Part shown: positions 63,553 through 64,000 of the stretch, piece by piece
How positions within the stretch are numbered: position 1 is the stretch's first letter
How the letters are laid out: every line of letters begins with the position of its first letter
Position numbers and translations under genes: made by a program
Origin: Deltaproteobacteria bacterium
GTDB taxonomy: Bacteria; Myxococcota_A; Polyangia; DRWM01; JAAZOP01
Direction: 5' to 3'
Length of the DNA stretch: 64,000 bases
Assembly (NCBI GenBank): GCA_016218815.1
Contig: JACRCX010000037.1
Location: 29,694-93,693 of the forward strand
The notes under the pieces: generated by a model
Databases searched by the model: none
The model's input: the letters and a program-made list of their open reading frames with translations, nothing else
What the model was told of the DNA's origin: nothing

Positions 63553-64000
63553 CTAGGTCGAGGGCCCGGCCCCGACCGCGCGATCGGCATCGTCCAGATC
63601 GAACACCGCCTGGATCCCGTCCCCATCTCGATCGCAGTCGTCGTAGCCGTTGCAGTTCTGGTCCAAGCCGTCGCACGGTACATCGATCGCGTTCGGCGAG
63701 AAGTCCGCATTCGCATCGTCACAGTCGAACGCCTGCGCGATGCCGTCGCCGTCGGCGTCCGTCCTGCACGCCGGGACCGGGTTGATGCTGCCGGGGATGC
63801 CGCACTCGGCCGGATCGTACCCGACCACGTCGATGGTCAGCGGCTTGTCGGCCGGATATGTCCGGGTCTGGGCGGGCTGCGGATCCATCGGGACGAGCGG
63901 CCCGGGGGGCGCCTCCGTCGTCAACCCGGCGCGCTCCCTCCCCGCCGTCACGTCCTCCGCGCTGCACGCGACGACCGAACCGCCCAACGCCACGCAAATC
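63553..64000 (-). CDS. MopE-like metal-binding lipoprotein, 5' end outside the window
   Basis: The reading frame runs off the window end; at least 149 residues are present. A signal tail with lipobox (ICVALGGSVVAC) is visible at the edge, so only a few N-terminal residues are missing. The C-terminal half is the MopE/PF11617-type repeat: RTDADGDGIAQAFDCDDANA, DVPCDGLDQNCNGYDD and CDRDGDGIQAVFDLDDADRA. Such repeats bind copper or calcium in Methylococcus MopE and many myxobacterial surface proteins. It is on the same strand as the two duplicated lipoproteins, about 150 bases upstream of them. Confidence 0.7.
   Translation of the reverse strand, partial: ICVALGGSVVACSAEDVTAGRERAGLTTEAPPGPLVPMDPQPAQTRTYPADKPLTIDVVGYDPAECGIPGSINPVPACRTDADGDGIAQAFDCDDANADFSPNAIDVPCDGLDQNCNGYDDCDRDGDGIQAVFDLDDADRAVGAGPST

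Overview
The window is very GC-rich, gene-dense DNA from a bacterium that is most likely an uncultured Myxococcota (deltaproteobacterial) lineage. Evidence: many lipoproteins with acidic Ala/Gly/Asp linkers, Myxococcus-type cysteine repeats (CGDG..DPGEECDD), a MopE-type metal-binding lipoprotein, a degenerate NtrC-type regulator, large TPR proteins and a two-flavour mix of anaerobic (Hdr/MetFV) and envelope genes. No rRNA, tRNA, CRISPR or intact insertion sequence was seen. Bases 1-116 hold no gene that I can support.

Layout. 0.1-14.7 kb: sugar-dehydrogenase-like lipoprotein, a MazEF module with a readable promoter, a B12 radical-SAM protein with an odd lipoprotein-like tail, a glycosyltransferase-deacetylase fusion with GtrA, a DsbA-like lipoprotein, PlsC and diacylglycerol-kinase-type lipid genes, GcvPB, a Cys-rich lipoprotein and a ferredoxin-flavoprotein. 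14.8-28.3 kb: TamB-like protein, a broken toxin with intact antitoxin, a 1236-aa TPR-like protein, an rRNA methyltransferase, an AAA-TPR protein and a dimeric dUTPase. 28.3-40 kb: DUF4160/DUF2442 pair, TPR protein, a three-gene operon led by a degenerate NtrC-like regulator, surface proteins, a GyrI-like protein and D-aminoacyl-tRNA deacylase.

40.1-50.2 kb is the metabolic centrepiece: one tightly packed operon of eight genes, hdrC - hdrB - (HdrA N-half + NuoE) - nuoF - (NuoG N-part + HdrA C-half + second HdrA) - mvhD - metV - metF. A complete NuoE/F/G-type NADH dehydrogenase module sits inside a split HdrA. The inference is an NADH-linked, probably flavin-bifurcating methylene-tetrahydrofolate reductase complex. 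50.3-64 kb: a saccharopine-dehydrogenase-like protein, small membrane and lipoproteins, an enoate-reductase-like flavoenzyme, an OPT transporter carrying six two-cysteine repeats, a TetR regulator behind a C16 tract, two tandem duplicated lipoproteins and a partial MopE-like lipoprotein.

A second theme runs through the whole window: several families of short dispersed repeats (a CATCGGTGTCCATCGGTGG family, a GGAGAGGTGGAGAG family, a TCGAAGGG/CTGAGC family, CGAGCGGTCGAGCGG, AACCAACAACCAAGAACC, CTCTGCGTCTCTGCG, and CCGCGGGC-TGAA-GCCCGCGG palindromes). They occupy most gaps, and are also read in frame in the termini or linkers of about eight proteins, including three Hdr-operon subunits, the GAFTGA position of the NtrC-like regulator, and the signal peptide of a membrane protein.
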